From Romboutsia lituseburensis DSM 797 (lineage in GTDB: Bacteria; Bacillota; Clostridia; Peptostreptococcales; Peptostreptococcaceae): DNA of 64,000 nt. The stretch lies in contig NZ_FNGW01000001.1 in the NCBI RefSeq assembly GCF_900103615.1, forward strand, positions 558,001 through 622,000, given 5' to 3'. A program made the translations under genes and the position numbers. Numbering within the stretch: the stretch's first letter is position 1; each line of letters starts with the position of its first letter. The notes below the pieces were generated by a model. It did not search any database. It worked only from the letters and a program-made list of their open reading frames with translations, and was not told the DNA's origin. Below, one piece after another: positions 57,053 to 64,000 of the stretch.

Positions 57053-58555
57053 TTAATCTATACTATAAGCATATATACCTTTATTAGGCAAACCTCCATA
57101 AATTTTAGGTACTCCAACTCCAACATATATACAATTATCATTTCCTATTATACTTGATGCTACAGATGCATTCTCTACTTTACTCTTCCAAATAATCTCT
57201 CCAGTATCACCTTTATATCCTACTAGGTTGCCCATCATATCTCCTACTATAAAAACATCATTACAAAGTACTCCTGCGCCTACAGCTCCAGTGCTATTTT
57301 GAATTTGTTTCCATACTATATTTCCTGTATTAGCATCTAAGCACGCTACAGTTAAACTAAATTCATGATCATCTGTTAAATCATCTTCATCCCATCCATT
57401 ATTGCTCCAGACATATACATATCCATTTCCTACTGCCGCATTTCCTCTTATACCGGAGCCTGAATCTTGGCCTGTGTATATCTTAGTACTCCATATCAAT
57501 TTTCCATCTTTTCTTCTAAATACATAATAATATCCATCTTTACCACCTATACCTACAACATATATAGGTTTTTTATTTTCATCCATTATCTCAAATACTT
57601 GAGGTCCTGAACCAAAATCATCATCTGGATGTTTCTCATCCCCAGGAAGCCATGTATCCCCTTGTACAACTTGATTTTGCCATATTAATTTTCCTGTTTT
57701 ACAATCTAGAGCTATAATTGCATCAGAGCTTTTACTTGAAGGTTCTCCATAATTATTTCCTGTTCCAAAATATATCATATTGCATATTGGACAGATTCCA
57801 AAAGAACCCCAAACTCCAGCACCTTTTGCATCTAAATTATCACCTTCTAATAGACCTACTGTTTTGGTTTCCCAAATCTGTTTCCCTGTTATACAATCAA
57901 ATGCAACTACACCTCCTACAGTTTCTGGCTTAAATTCTAAGTTTAGCTCTTTATATATACCAGCTACAGCTTCATCTAATCCACATATGCCTACATACAC
58001 AATGTTATCATATACAATTAGTTTTGCTAATCCACCTCCAAGCTTATAATCAGTTATTTTCGTAGCCCATACAACTCGATGGCTGGTAATATCTATTGCA
58101 TACAAATTCCCTGGAGCTTCATTTAATAGAGGTGGTCCTTGCTTTCCGCCCACACTAGCTATATACCATACATTTCCCACTATAACTCCTGTTCCTGCAA
58201 ATCCAGCCCATAAATATGGTATACATATATCTGATAAATTTTGCTCATACTTTTCCTTTATATATTTAGGAATTGATATTTTGTCTAATTCACAAGTTTG
58301 TGGTGTTGGAGGTAAATACACATTTATTTTCCATATTAAATCTCCAGTTGATTTGTCTACACAATATGCATTTCCTTCCCAATCAGTAAAATACACTTTC
58401 CCAAAATAAACTATAGGGTCACTCGATATCGGCGAATTAGTTTGTATTTTCCACTTTTCTTTTAAGTTTCTTATGTTATTTGAACTTATATTTGAATTTG
58501 GGCTTACACTATTATTTGATAAATTTACTTCATATTTTCTAAACTGTTTATACAA
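57053..58555 (-). CDS. PQQ-repeat beta-propeller protein
   Basis: The protein is about 500 residues, built of repeated propeller blades with the typical end GxIxW (for example VDKSTGDLIWKI, DCKTGKLIWQN, DANTGNIVWKQ). It resembles the propeller of PQQ-dependent dehydrogenases and BamB-like proteins. No signal peptide is visible, so it looks cytoplasmic or released with spores or cells. The start is uncertain: a TTG at 58555 has no good site, while an in-frame ATT about 8 codons upstream follows AAGGAGGGG. No PQQ synthesis genes are here, so cofactor use is doubtful. Confidence 0.85.
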   Translation of the reverse strand: MYKQFRKYEVNLSNNSVSPNSNISSNNIRNLKEKWKIQTNSPISSDPIVYFGKVYFTDWEGNAYCVDKSTGDLIWKINVYLPPTPQTCELDKISIPKYIKEKYEQNLSDICIPYLWAGFAGTGVIVGNVWYIASVGGKQGPPLLNEAPGNLYAIDITSHRVVWATKITDYKLGGGLAKLIVYDNIVYVGICGLDEAVAGIYKELNLEFKPETVGGVVAFDCITGKQIWETKTVGLLEGDNLDAKGAGVWGSFGICPICNMIYFGTGNNYGEPSSKSSDAIIALDCKTGKLIWQNQVVQGDTWLPGDEKHPDDDFGSGPQVFEIMDENKKPIYVVGIGGKDGYYYVFRRKDGKLIWSTKIYTGQDSGSGIRGNAAVGNGYVYVWSNNGWDEDDLTDDHEFSLTVACLDANTGNIVWKQIQNSTGAVGAGVLCNDVFIVGDMMGNLVGYKGDTGEIIWKSKVENASVASSIIGNDNCIYVGVGVPKIYGGLPNKGIYAYSID

Positions 58556-58677
58556 TGCTCTTTTACTAATTTTAATCCCCTCCTTAACAACCTACATACT
58601 ATTTATATACGTCTTAATTTTGTACATAGTTCCACCTAAAGAACTGTATTAGATTTTTAGAAAGTAATTAAATTTCA

Positions 58678-59106
58678 CTAAGCAAGAGCAACCAATATAG
58701 TACCCATCCCTATAAATACTACACCAACTATTCCCTTTGTACTTATTTGCTCTTTAAATATTAAAACTGAAATTATTACAGTTAATACTACTGATAACTT
58801 GTCAATCGGTGCAACCTGCCAAGTCTTGCCTGTCTTTAAGGCAATATTTAAAAATAACCAAGACAATGCTCCTGATATTCCTGCAAAGACTAAGAATAAT
58901 AAATCTTTTTTATGTTCTATAACGCTAGATATATTATTTAAATCACCTTTTACAAATGAAACTATCATAAGAAATAGAGCCATTATAATAGCTCTTAGTG
59001 TTGTTGCCATTGAAGGTGATAAATTTTTTATTCCAAGCTTTGTAAACACAGTTACAAAACTGGCACTTATTGCTGCCAATACAGCATAAAACAACCAATT
59101 ACTCAT
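58678..59106 (-). CDS. EamA family transporter, single-domain
   Basis: A 142-residue protein with five membrane helices, matching one EamA/DMT domain (AISASFVTVFTKLGIKNLSP at the start, FKEQISTKGIVGVVFIGMGT at the end). Short forms act as homodimers or paired subunits and export or import small metabolites. No partner is adjacent. The start follows AAGGAGAAA. Confidence 0.9.
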   Translation of the reverse strand: MSNWLFYAVLAAISASFVTVFTKLGIKNLSPSMATTLRAIIMALFLMIVSFVKGDLNNISSVIEHKKDLLFLVFAGISGALSWLFLNIALKTGKTWQVAPIDKLSVVLTVIISVLIFKEQISTKGIVGVVFIGMGTILVALA

Positions 59107-59138
59107 TTTATTTCTCCTTAATTTCTAATTTGAGCATA

Positions 59139-59190
59139 AAATAAGGATGTTTAAAATTTATAACCTTAAATTATAAAAACATCCTTATTT
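59139..59190 (-). terminator. Terminator of the ABC exporter gene
   Basis: The stem AAATAAGGATGTTT with AAACATCCTTATTT has an AT loop and lies between the ABC exporter stop and the EamA start. Confidence 0.78.
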
Positions 59191-59287
59191 ATTAACTTTA
59201 ATATTTTAACTCACTAATAAAGTCATTAACTGCCATAAAAACTATCTTCAAAGTATTTATTAGATAAGGTAAATATTTTATAAGCGT

Positions 59288-60988
59288 CTATTTTCTATGA
59301 AGCTTACTATATACTCCACCTTTTTTTATTAACTCATCATGAGTTCCTCTTTCTTCAATTCCATTATCTGTTAAAACTATTATCTCATCTGCATTTTTAA
59401 TAGTAGATAATCTATGTGCCACAACTAAGTTAGTTCTATCACTACTTAATTCTTCAAGAGATTTTTGTATTTCATATTCCGTTACATTATCAAGTGCTGA
59501 TGTAGCTTCATCTAATATCATTATTGGAGGATTTTTTAAGAATATTCTAGCTATAGATACTCTTTGTTTTTGTCCGCCTGATAATTTTACTCCTCTTTCA
59601 CCTATATAAGTGTCGTAACCCTCTGGTAAGCTTTGTATGAAATCATGAATTTTAGCTTTTTTACAGGCATCAATTATTTCTTCTTCACTTGCACCAGACT
59701 TACCTATTACTATATTGTCTCTTATAGTTCCTGTAAATAAGAATACATCTTGTGCTACCACACCTATATTTTTTCTAAGTGAGTCTAAGCTTACATCTTT
59801 AACATCTATTCCATCTATCTTTATACTTCCCTCTTCAAAATCAAAGAATCTTGGTATAAGATTACATAGTGTTGTTTTTCCTCCACCAGACGGACCAACC
59901 AATGCTATAGTTTTTCCAGCTTCTACTGATAAACTTAAGTTACTTAAAACTTCATTGTTATTTTCATATTTGAATGAAACATTTTCTATTTCTATATTAC
60001 CTTCTACGTTTTTTAATTCGATTGGATTTTCACATTCTTTTTCAGTTTCTTCATTTATTATCTCTATGAATCTCTCAAATCCAGTCATACCATTTTGGTA
60101 TTGTTCTGTAAAGTTTATTAATTTTCTAATTGGCTGTATAAACATTTTTACATAAAGTAAATATGCAGCAAAATCCCCTAAAGTTATACGATTCATGTAA
60201 GTAAAGTAACCTGCTATTATTAAAACTACTAATTCAAGAATATCTATAAGTAAGAACATTCCTGAGAAGTACTCAGCCATTACTTTATATGCACTTTCTC
60301 TTGCGTGTTTAAATATGTTATTACTTTCATTAAATTTCTCTAATTCTTCTTTTTGAGTACAAAATGATTTTGTAACTTTCATACCCGCTATACTATTTTC
60401 AAGAGTTGCATTAACATCACCTGTTCTTACTCTAGTTTCTTTAAATGCTTTATTCATCCTCTTTCTTTGCGTTATAGCATATAAAAGTATTATTGGTAAT
60501 ATTGCAAATACAATTAAAGTAAGCTCTACATTTATTCCTATTAATATGAAAAATGCCCCTACTAACATTACTAATGATATAAATAAATCCTCTGGACCAT
60601 GATGCGCTAATTCTGAAACCTCCATAAGGTCATTTATAATTCTAGACATTATGACACCACTTTTATTGTCATTAAAGTATGAGTTAGGTAATTTTTGAAG
60701 ATGTGTAAATACATAGCTTCTCATATCTGCCTGCATTCTTACACCCACCACATGGCCCCAATACTGCATAAAATAGTTAAGACCTGCTTTTAAAATAAAT
60801 ATTACTAATAAAGTTACTGCAAATACTAAAAGCATTCTTGTATCTTTATTTGGAACAACATCGTCCATTATATTTCTTGTTATCATAGGATATACTAAAT
60901 CACATAATGCCACTGTAAATGCTGCTAATAAGTCTAGTGCAAATAGCTTTTTATATGGCTTATAATATTTTATAAATTCTTTTAACAT
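59288..60988 (-). CDS. ABC exporter, fused permease and ATPase
   Basis: The protein is 566 residues from the ATG at 60988 (AGAGGAGG seven bases upstream). An N-terminal six-helix exporter domain (about 10-300) is followed by an ATPase: Walker A GPSGGGKTT, signature LSGGQKQR, Walker B IMILDEATS, and His switch AHRLS. It is a half-transporter of the MsbA/LmrA type acting as a homodimer; the substrate is unknown. Confidence 0.94.
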   Translation of the reverse strand: MLKEFIKYYKPYKKLFALDLLAAFTVALCDLVYPMITRNIMDDVVPNKDTRMLLVFAVTLLVIFILKAGLNYFMQYWGHVVGVRMQADMRSYVFTHLQKLPNSYFNDNKSGVIMSRIINDLMEVSELAHHGPEDLFISLVMLVGAFFILIGINVELTLIVFAILPIILLYAITQRKRMNKAFKETRVRTGDVNATLENSIAGMKVTKSFCTQKEELEKFNESNNIFKHARESAYKVMAEYFSGMFLLIDILELVVLIIAGYFTYMNRITLGDFAAYLLYVKMFIQPIRKLINFTEQYQNGMTGFERFIEIINEETEKECENPIELKNVEGNIEIENVSFKYENNNEVLSNLSLSVEAGKTIALVGPSGGGKTTLCNLIPRFFDFEEGSIKIDGIDVKDVSLDSLRKNIGVVAQDVFLFTGTIRDNIVIGKSGASEEEIIDACKKAKIHDFIQSLPEGYDTYIGERGVKLSGGQKQRVSIARIFLKNPPIMILDEATSALDNVTEYEIQKSLEELSSDRTNLVVAHRLSTIKNADEIIVLTDNGIEERGTHDELIKKGGVYSKLHRK

Positions 60989-61103
60989 TTTCAAACCTCC
61001 TCTTTCTTATATTTATACACTTTTCGACACGTATATAAACTAACTTTACTTAAATTATATATTATTAAATTTTTATATTTAATATACTCTTTTTATTTTA
61101 TAT

Positions 61104-61277
61104 AAAAAATTCGCTTCGCTCAAGCCACTGCGTGGGCGCTACACTTCATGTCGCCAACGACTTCGTCCGTTGCTCAAAAATATCATTTTTTACTTTCACA
61201 GAGGTGTTGATATTCCTGTGCTTCATAACTTGTCCACAGTTTTTGATATATTATAATTCCCTTAAGCGTAAAAAATT
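61104..61277 (-). repeat. Dispersed repeat, copy B
   Basis: Read on the minus strand the blocks are ACGCTTAAGG, TGTGGACAA (61230-61238, one mismatch from a DnaA box), TTTTGAGCAAC, GAAGTCGTTGGCGACA, a small GC-rich hairpin insert (CCCAC GCA GTGG) and GAGCGAAGCGAATTTTTT. Order and spacing follow copy A at 53497, with about 30 extra bases near the 3' end. It fills most of the 340-base gap between the siderophore and ABC exporter genes. Confidence 0.7.
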
Positions 61278-61278
61278 T

Positions 61279-61320
61279 AAAGTTGTATGATAGCTAAATC
61301 TTAGATATCATACAACTTTA
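61279..61320 (-). terminator. Terminator of the siderophore-binding protein gene
   Basis: The stem AAAGTTGTATGATA with TATCATACAACTTT directly follows the leftward yclQ-like gene. Confidence 0.85.
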
Positions 61321-61333
61321 ATACTTTACACTA

Positions 61334-62293
61334 TTATTTGTTTATTGCTTTAGATATTTCATCTATCATGTTGTTTGTAGATATAAATCCACCATCACTT
61401 AAATACCAAGCATGTGTATCTAAGTAAACTATATTATTTTCTTTAGCTACTTTTGTATTATTTATTAAATCATTATTTAAAATTTCAGCTGCTGGCTTTT
61501 GCTCTTTATCGCTAGATATAACTGACTTGTCTATCACAAACATATAATCAGAATCTTGGCTTGCTACATATTCAAATGAAACATCTTGCCCATGGTCTGC
61601 TGTTTTAACATTTTCATCTGTATTTTTAAATCCTAAGTTTTTGTATATTAAACCAAATCTTGAATCTTCTCCAAATACACTTAAAGTACCATCACTAACC
61701 ATTAAAGTAGTTGCTTTATAACCTTTATCAGTTACTTGTTTGTTTATTTTCTCTATTTTTTTATCTATTTTAGCTAACTCCTGATCTACTTTTTCTTCTT
61801 TATTAAATATATCACCTAAAACTTCCATGTTATGGCTAAAGCTTTCCATATACTTTCCATCTTCTTTAGATAATGATATAGTTGGTGCTATTTGATTTAG
61901 TTTATCATAAAAACTATGTTGTCTTCCATTTATTATTATTAAATCTGGGTCAAGTTCATTTATTTTCTCTAAATCTGGTTCTTTTAATCCACCTACATTT
62001 GCATATTCATCACCTTCATATTTATTTAAATATTTAGGTATAGAAGAACCTTTAGCAACTCCAACAACTCCATCTATATCTAAAGTCTCCATTGCATCTA
62101 ATGCTGCATAATCAAATACTACTATTTTTTCTGGATTTTCAGCAACCTCTGTACTTCCTAAGGCATGCTCAACTTTTACAACTTCCTTAGAACTTTCCTT
62201 ACTTTCTTGTTTCCCTTTATTTGAAAATACTAACATACCTCCTATTATTCCAACTATTGCTAATCCTGATATTAATGCTACTTTTTTATTCAT
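61334..62293 (-). CDS. Siderophore ABC transporter substrate-binding protein (YclQ-like)
   Basis: A 319-residue FepB/YclQ-like periplasmic-binding protein. Motifs are HALGSTEVAENPEKIVVFDY at the N terminus, then a GVAKGSSIPKYL region, LDPDLIIINGRQ and DTHAWYLSDGG near the end, typical of petrobactin/catecholate binders. It captures a ferric siderophore for YclN/O/P. There is no cysteine and no lipobox after the N-terminal hydrophobic segment (about 4-24), so it seems held by an uncleaved helix. A Fur-type box lies about 60 bases upstream. Confidence 0.88.
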   Translation of the reverse strand: MNKKVALISGLAIVGIIGGMLVFSNKGKQESKESSKEVVKVEHALGSTEVAENPEKIVVFDYAALDAMETLDIDGVVGVAKGSSIPKYLNKYEGDEYANVGGLKEPDLEKINELDPDLIIINGRQHSFYDKLNQIAPTISLSKEDGKYMESFSHNMEVLGDIFNKEEKVDQELAKIDKKIEKINKQVTDKGYKATTLMVSDGTLSVFGEDSRFGLIYKNLGFKNTDENVKTADHGQDVSFEYVASQDSDYMFVIDKSVISSDKEQKPAAEILNNDLINNTKVAKENNIVYLDTHAWYLSDGGFISTNNMIDEISKAINK

Positions 62294-62351
62294 TTTATTT
62301 TATCCTCTCTTGTTTTTATATTATTGATTGATTTATTCTCTTACTTCGTAT

Positions 62352-62366
62352 TGATTATCTTTATCA
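62352..62366. promoter_or_regulatory. Candidate Fur box upstream of yclQ-like gene
   Basis: TGATTATCTTTATCA matches the 7-1-7 Fur consensus TGATAATnATTATCA at 12 of 14 positions, lying between the ATPase gene and the binding-protein gene. Iron repression of the siderophore-binding protein is inferred. Confidence 0.6.
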
Positions 62367-62384
62367 ATACATTTTTAAAATTTT

Positions 62385-63140
62385 TTAGAAATAAACACAA
62401 ATTTTTTCTCCGTTTATTTCAGTTATATTAAACTCCATTTCATAAATCGATTCTAGAGTTTCTTTATTTATTATTGCATCACGAGTTCCATAACTAGCTA
62501 TTTTACCATCTTTAAGAGCTACTATGTAGTCTGAATAACAAGATGTATAGTTTATATCATGCATTACTAAAACAACTGTTTTTCCTAATTCATCACATAA
62601 ATTTCTAAGTACCTTCATCATTTCTACTGAGTGCTTCATATCTAGATTGTTAAGCGGTTCATCTAGAAATACATATTCCGTATTTTGAGCTATAACCATT
62701 GCTATATACGCCCTTTGTCTTTGACCTCCACTTAGTTCATCTAAGTATTTATCTTCTATATTTTTAAGTTTCATATACTCAATAGCTTCATCAATATACT
62801 TATTATCTTCATCAGTAAGTCTTCCTTGGCTATGCGGGAATCTTCCAAAGCTAACTAACTCTCTTATTGTAAGTTTTAAATTTACATTATTAGATTGTTT
62901 AAGTATTGCTATCTTTTTAGATAGTTCCTTGTTATTCCATTCATCTAGATTTTTTCCATCTATTATTATCTTTCCTCCATCTTTTTTCATAAGTCTAGTT
63001 ATCATTGATAAAGCAGTACTTTTACCAGCTCCATTTGGACCTATAAATGAAGTTATCTTTCCTTTTTCTATATTTATAGAAACATTATCTACAACAGTTT
63101 TATTTGAATATTTTTTTATTAAGTCTTTTACCACTATCAT
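62385..63140 (-). CDS. Siderophore ABC transporter ATP-binding protein (YclP-like)
   Basis: A 251-residue ATPase with Walker A GPNGAGKST, signature LSGGQRQR, Walker B YVFLDEP and the His switch MHDINY. It energises ferric siderophore import by the adjacent permease and binding protein. Its ATG overlaps the permease stop by 1 base (TAATG), indicating translational coupling; AAAGGAGAG precedes it. Confidence 0.94.
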   Translation of the reverse strand: MIVVKDLIKKYSNKTVVDNVSINIEKGKITSFIGPNGAGKSTALSMITRLMKKDGGKIIIDGKNLDEWNNKELSKKIAILKQSNNVNLKLTIRELVSFGRFPHSQGRLTDEDNKYIDEAIEYMKLKNIEDKYLDELSGGQRQRAYIAMVIAQNTEYVFLDEPLNNLDMKHSVEMMKVLRNLCDELGKTVVLVMHDINYTSCYSDYIVALKDGKIASYGTRDAIINKETLESIYEMEFNITEINGEKICVYF

Positions 63141-64000
63141 TATGCTTTGCTCTCCTTTAATAATAAGTATATAAAGTATATTCCACCGATAAAGTTTATA
63201 ATTACACTTAAAGTTGTATTTAAACCAAATACTCTTTCTACTAAAAATTGTCCCCCTACCAATGTTAATACACTGACTAATACAGATGCAGTTACTAAAT
63301 ATGAATGTTTATAAGTATTTAACATTTGCTTAGTTACATTTACTACAATCAATCCTAAGAAGGTAATCGGACCAACTAATGCTGTAGATACTGATACTAA
63401 AATTGATACAACTACTATCATCTTTTTTACAACACTATCATAATCTACACCTAAGTTTATTGCATGATCTTTCCCTAAACTTATAACATCTAAATACTTT
63501 AAATCATCATAAATAAATGGAACCATACCTATTATAATTAAAAATGCTATTACTATAATTTTAGTGTTCACATTTCCAAAACTTGCATATAAACTATTTT
63601 GAAGCGCTGCATATTCATTTGGATCTATTATTACTTGCATAAATGTTGACATGCTTTTGAATAATGTTCCAAAGATCATACCTACTAGTAATAAAAAGAA
63701 TATGTTGTTATTACTTTTTTCAAATAAGTTTTTATAAAGAACAAAACTTGCTACAACCATTACTGTTACTGATAATAAAAAGTTGCTACTTTTATTAGTT
63801 ACAAAATTACTTTCAACTCCTACGAAAAATACTATTATTGTTTGAACTAATACATATAATGAATCTAGACCTAATACACTTGGTGTTAAGATATTGTTAT
63901 TAGTTATAGTTTGAAAAATCATAGATGAAAAAGCTATACATCCTCCTGTTAAAATTATTGCTACTAATTTTGGTATTCTCTGACTCATTGCGTAGTCAAA
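63140..64000 (-). CDS. FecCD-type siderophore permease (YclO-like), 5' end beyond window
   Basis: About 286 residues are visible, from the window edge inward. The frame stays open upstream of the ATG at 63988 (codons for Phe-Asp-Tyr-Ala precede it), and family members begin about 30 residues earlier, so the true start is outside. About nine FecCD-type membrane helices are present, with YAMSQRIPKLVAIILTGGCI at the left and the VVGPITFLGLIVVN-like cytoplasmic loop motif (LVGPITFLGL). With the ATPase and binding protein it forms a YclNOPQ-like importer; a YclN partner is expected just beyond the edge. Confidence 0.92.
   Translation of the reverse strand, partial: FDYAMSQRIPKLVAIILTGGCIAFSSMIFQTITNNNILTPSVLGLDSLYVLVQTIIVFFVGVESNFVTNKSSNFLLSVTVMVVASFVLYKNLFEKSNNNIFFLLLVGMIFGTLFKSMSTFMQVIIDPNEYAALQNSLYASFGNVNTKIIVIAFLIIIGMVPFIYDDLKYLDVISLGKDHAINLGVDYDSVVKKMIVVVSILVSVSTALVGPITFLGLIVVNVTKQMLNTYKHSYLVTASVLVSVLTLVGGQFLVERVFGLNTTLSVIINFIGGIYFIYLLLKESKA

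Noticed and set aside
57780-58049. Rightward open frame opposite the PQQ-repeat gene
   Set aside because: Shadow of the propeller gene on the other strand; Pro/Thr/Ser-rich reading is a by-product of the real codons.
1-64000. CRISPR array, prophage, insertion sequence or transposon
   Set aside because: No regularly spaced repeats, transposase, integrase or phage structural genes were seen in any frame.

Overview
The window looks like a chromosomal segment of a low-GC, spore-forming anaerobic Firmicute of the Peptostreptococcaceae (Paraclostridium / Paeniclostridium / Romboutsia / Clostridioides neighbourhood). The base composition is very AT-rich, Shine-Dalgarno sequences are strong, and TTG/GTG starts are common. 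It encodes fused CspBA germination proteins, a Spo0E-like phosphatase, T-box riboswitches and a glutamate 2,3-aminomutase. The genus is inferred from gene content; there is no rRNA here to settle it. I see no prophage, insertion sequence, CRISPR array, rRNA or tRNA.

Layout. 1-9.3 kb: start of a leftward gene cut by the window edge, an OPT oligopeptide transporter overlapped by a PqqD-domain gene, a histidine kinase / membrane protein / response regulator operon, a secreted C39-type peptidase, and an orphan MASE3-PAS histidine kinase. 9.4-12.5 kb: feoA-feoB ferrous iron uptake, divergent from a DtxR/MntR regulator, with a perfect DtxR-type inverted repeat between them. 12.5-19.7 kb: an SPL-like radical SAM protein, a CPBP protease, argH behind an arginine (AGA) T-box whose antiterminator/terminator platform is duplicated, a MATE exporter with a LysR regulator, and a BI-1 family protein. 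19.8-26.4 kb: lone rbsD with a LacI regulator (shared candidate operator), a second two-component system, and asnS behind an Asn (AAC) T-box.

26.6-39 kb is the most striking part. It starts with small spore-neighbourhood genes (a DUF1450-like Cys protein, a LysM-like secreted protein, DUF4397 and DUF3787 proteins). These are followed by four consecutive leftward genes forming two tandem copies of the cspBA-cspC germination module, six subtilase domains in all. In both copies the CspB domain keeps the Asp/His/Ser triad, while CspA (His to Ser, Ser to Ala) and CspC (His to Thr, Ser to Gly) are pseudoproteases. In C. difficile these proteins sense bile salts and amino acid co-germinants and activate the cortex hydrolase SleC, so two diverged copies suggest broadened or split germinant recognition.

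39-64 kb: AI-2E permease, a Spo0E-like phosphatase, glutamate 2,3-aminomutase (diagnostic Lys332/Asn369), an Ig-like surface protein, a sirohaem nitrite/sulfite reductase, a PrsA-like foldase, a protein with NUMOD-like repeats, a GltD-like flavoprotein, a FAD-Rieske oxidoreductase, a tocopherol-cyclase-like protein, a hydrolase, a lipoprotein, a PQQ-repeat propeller, EamA and ABC exporters, and a YclOPQ-type siderophore importer with a Fur-box candidate. Three degenerate copies of a dispersed intergenic repeat, each with a DnaA-box-like nonamer and a terminator-like 3' end, lie near 42.8, 53.5 and 61.2 kb.
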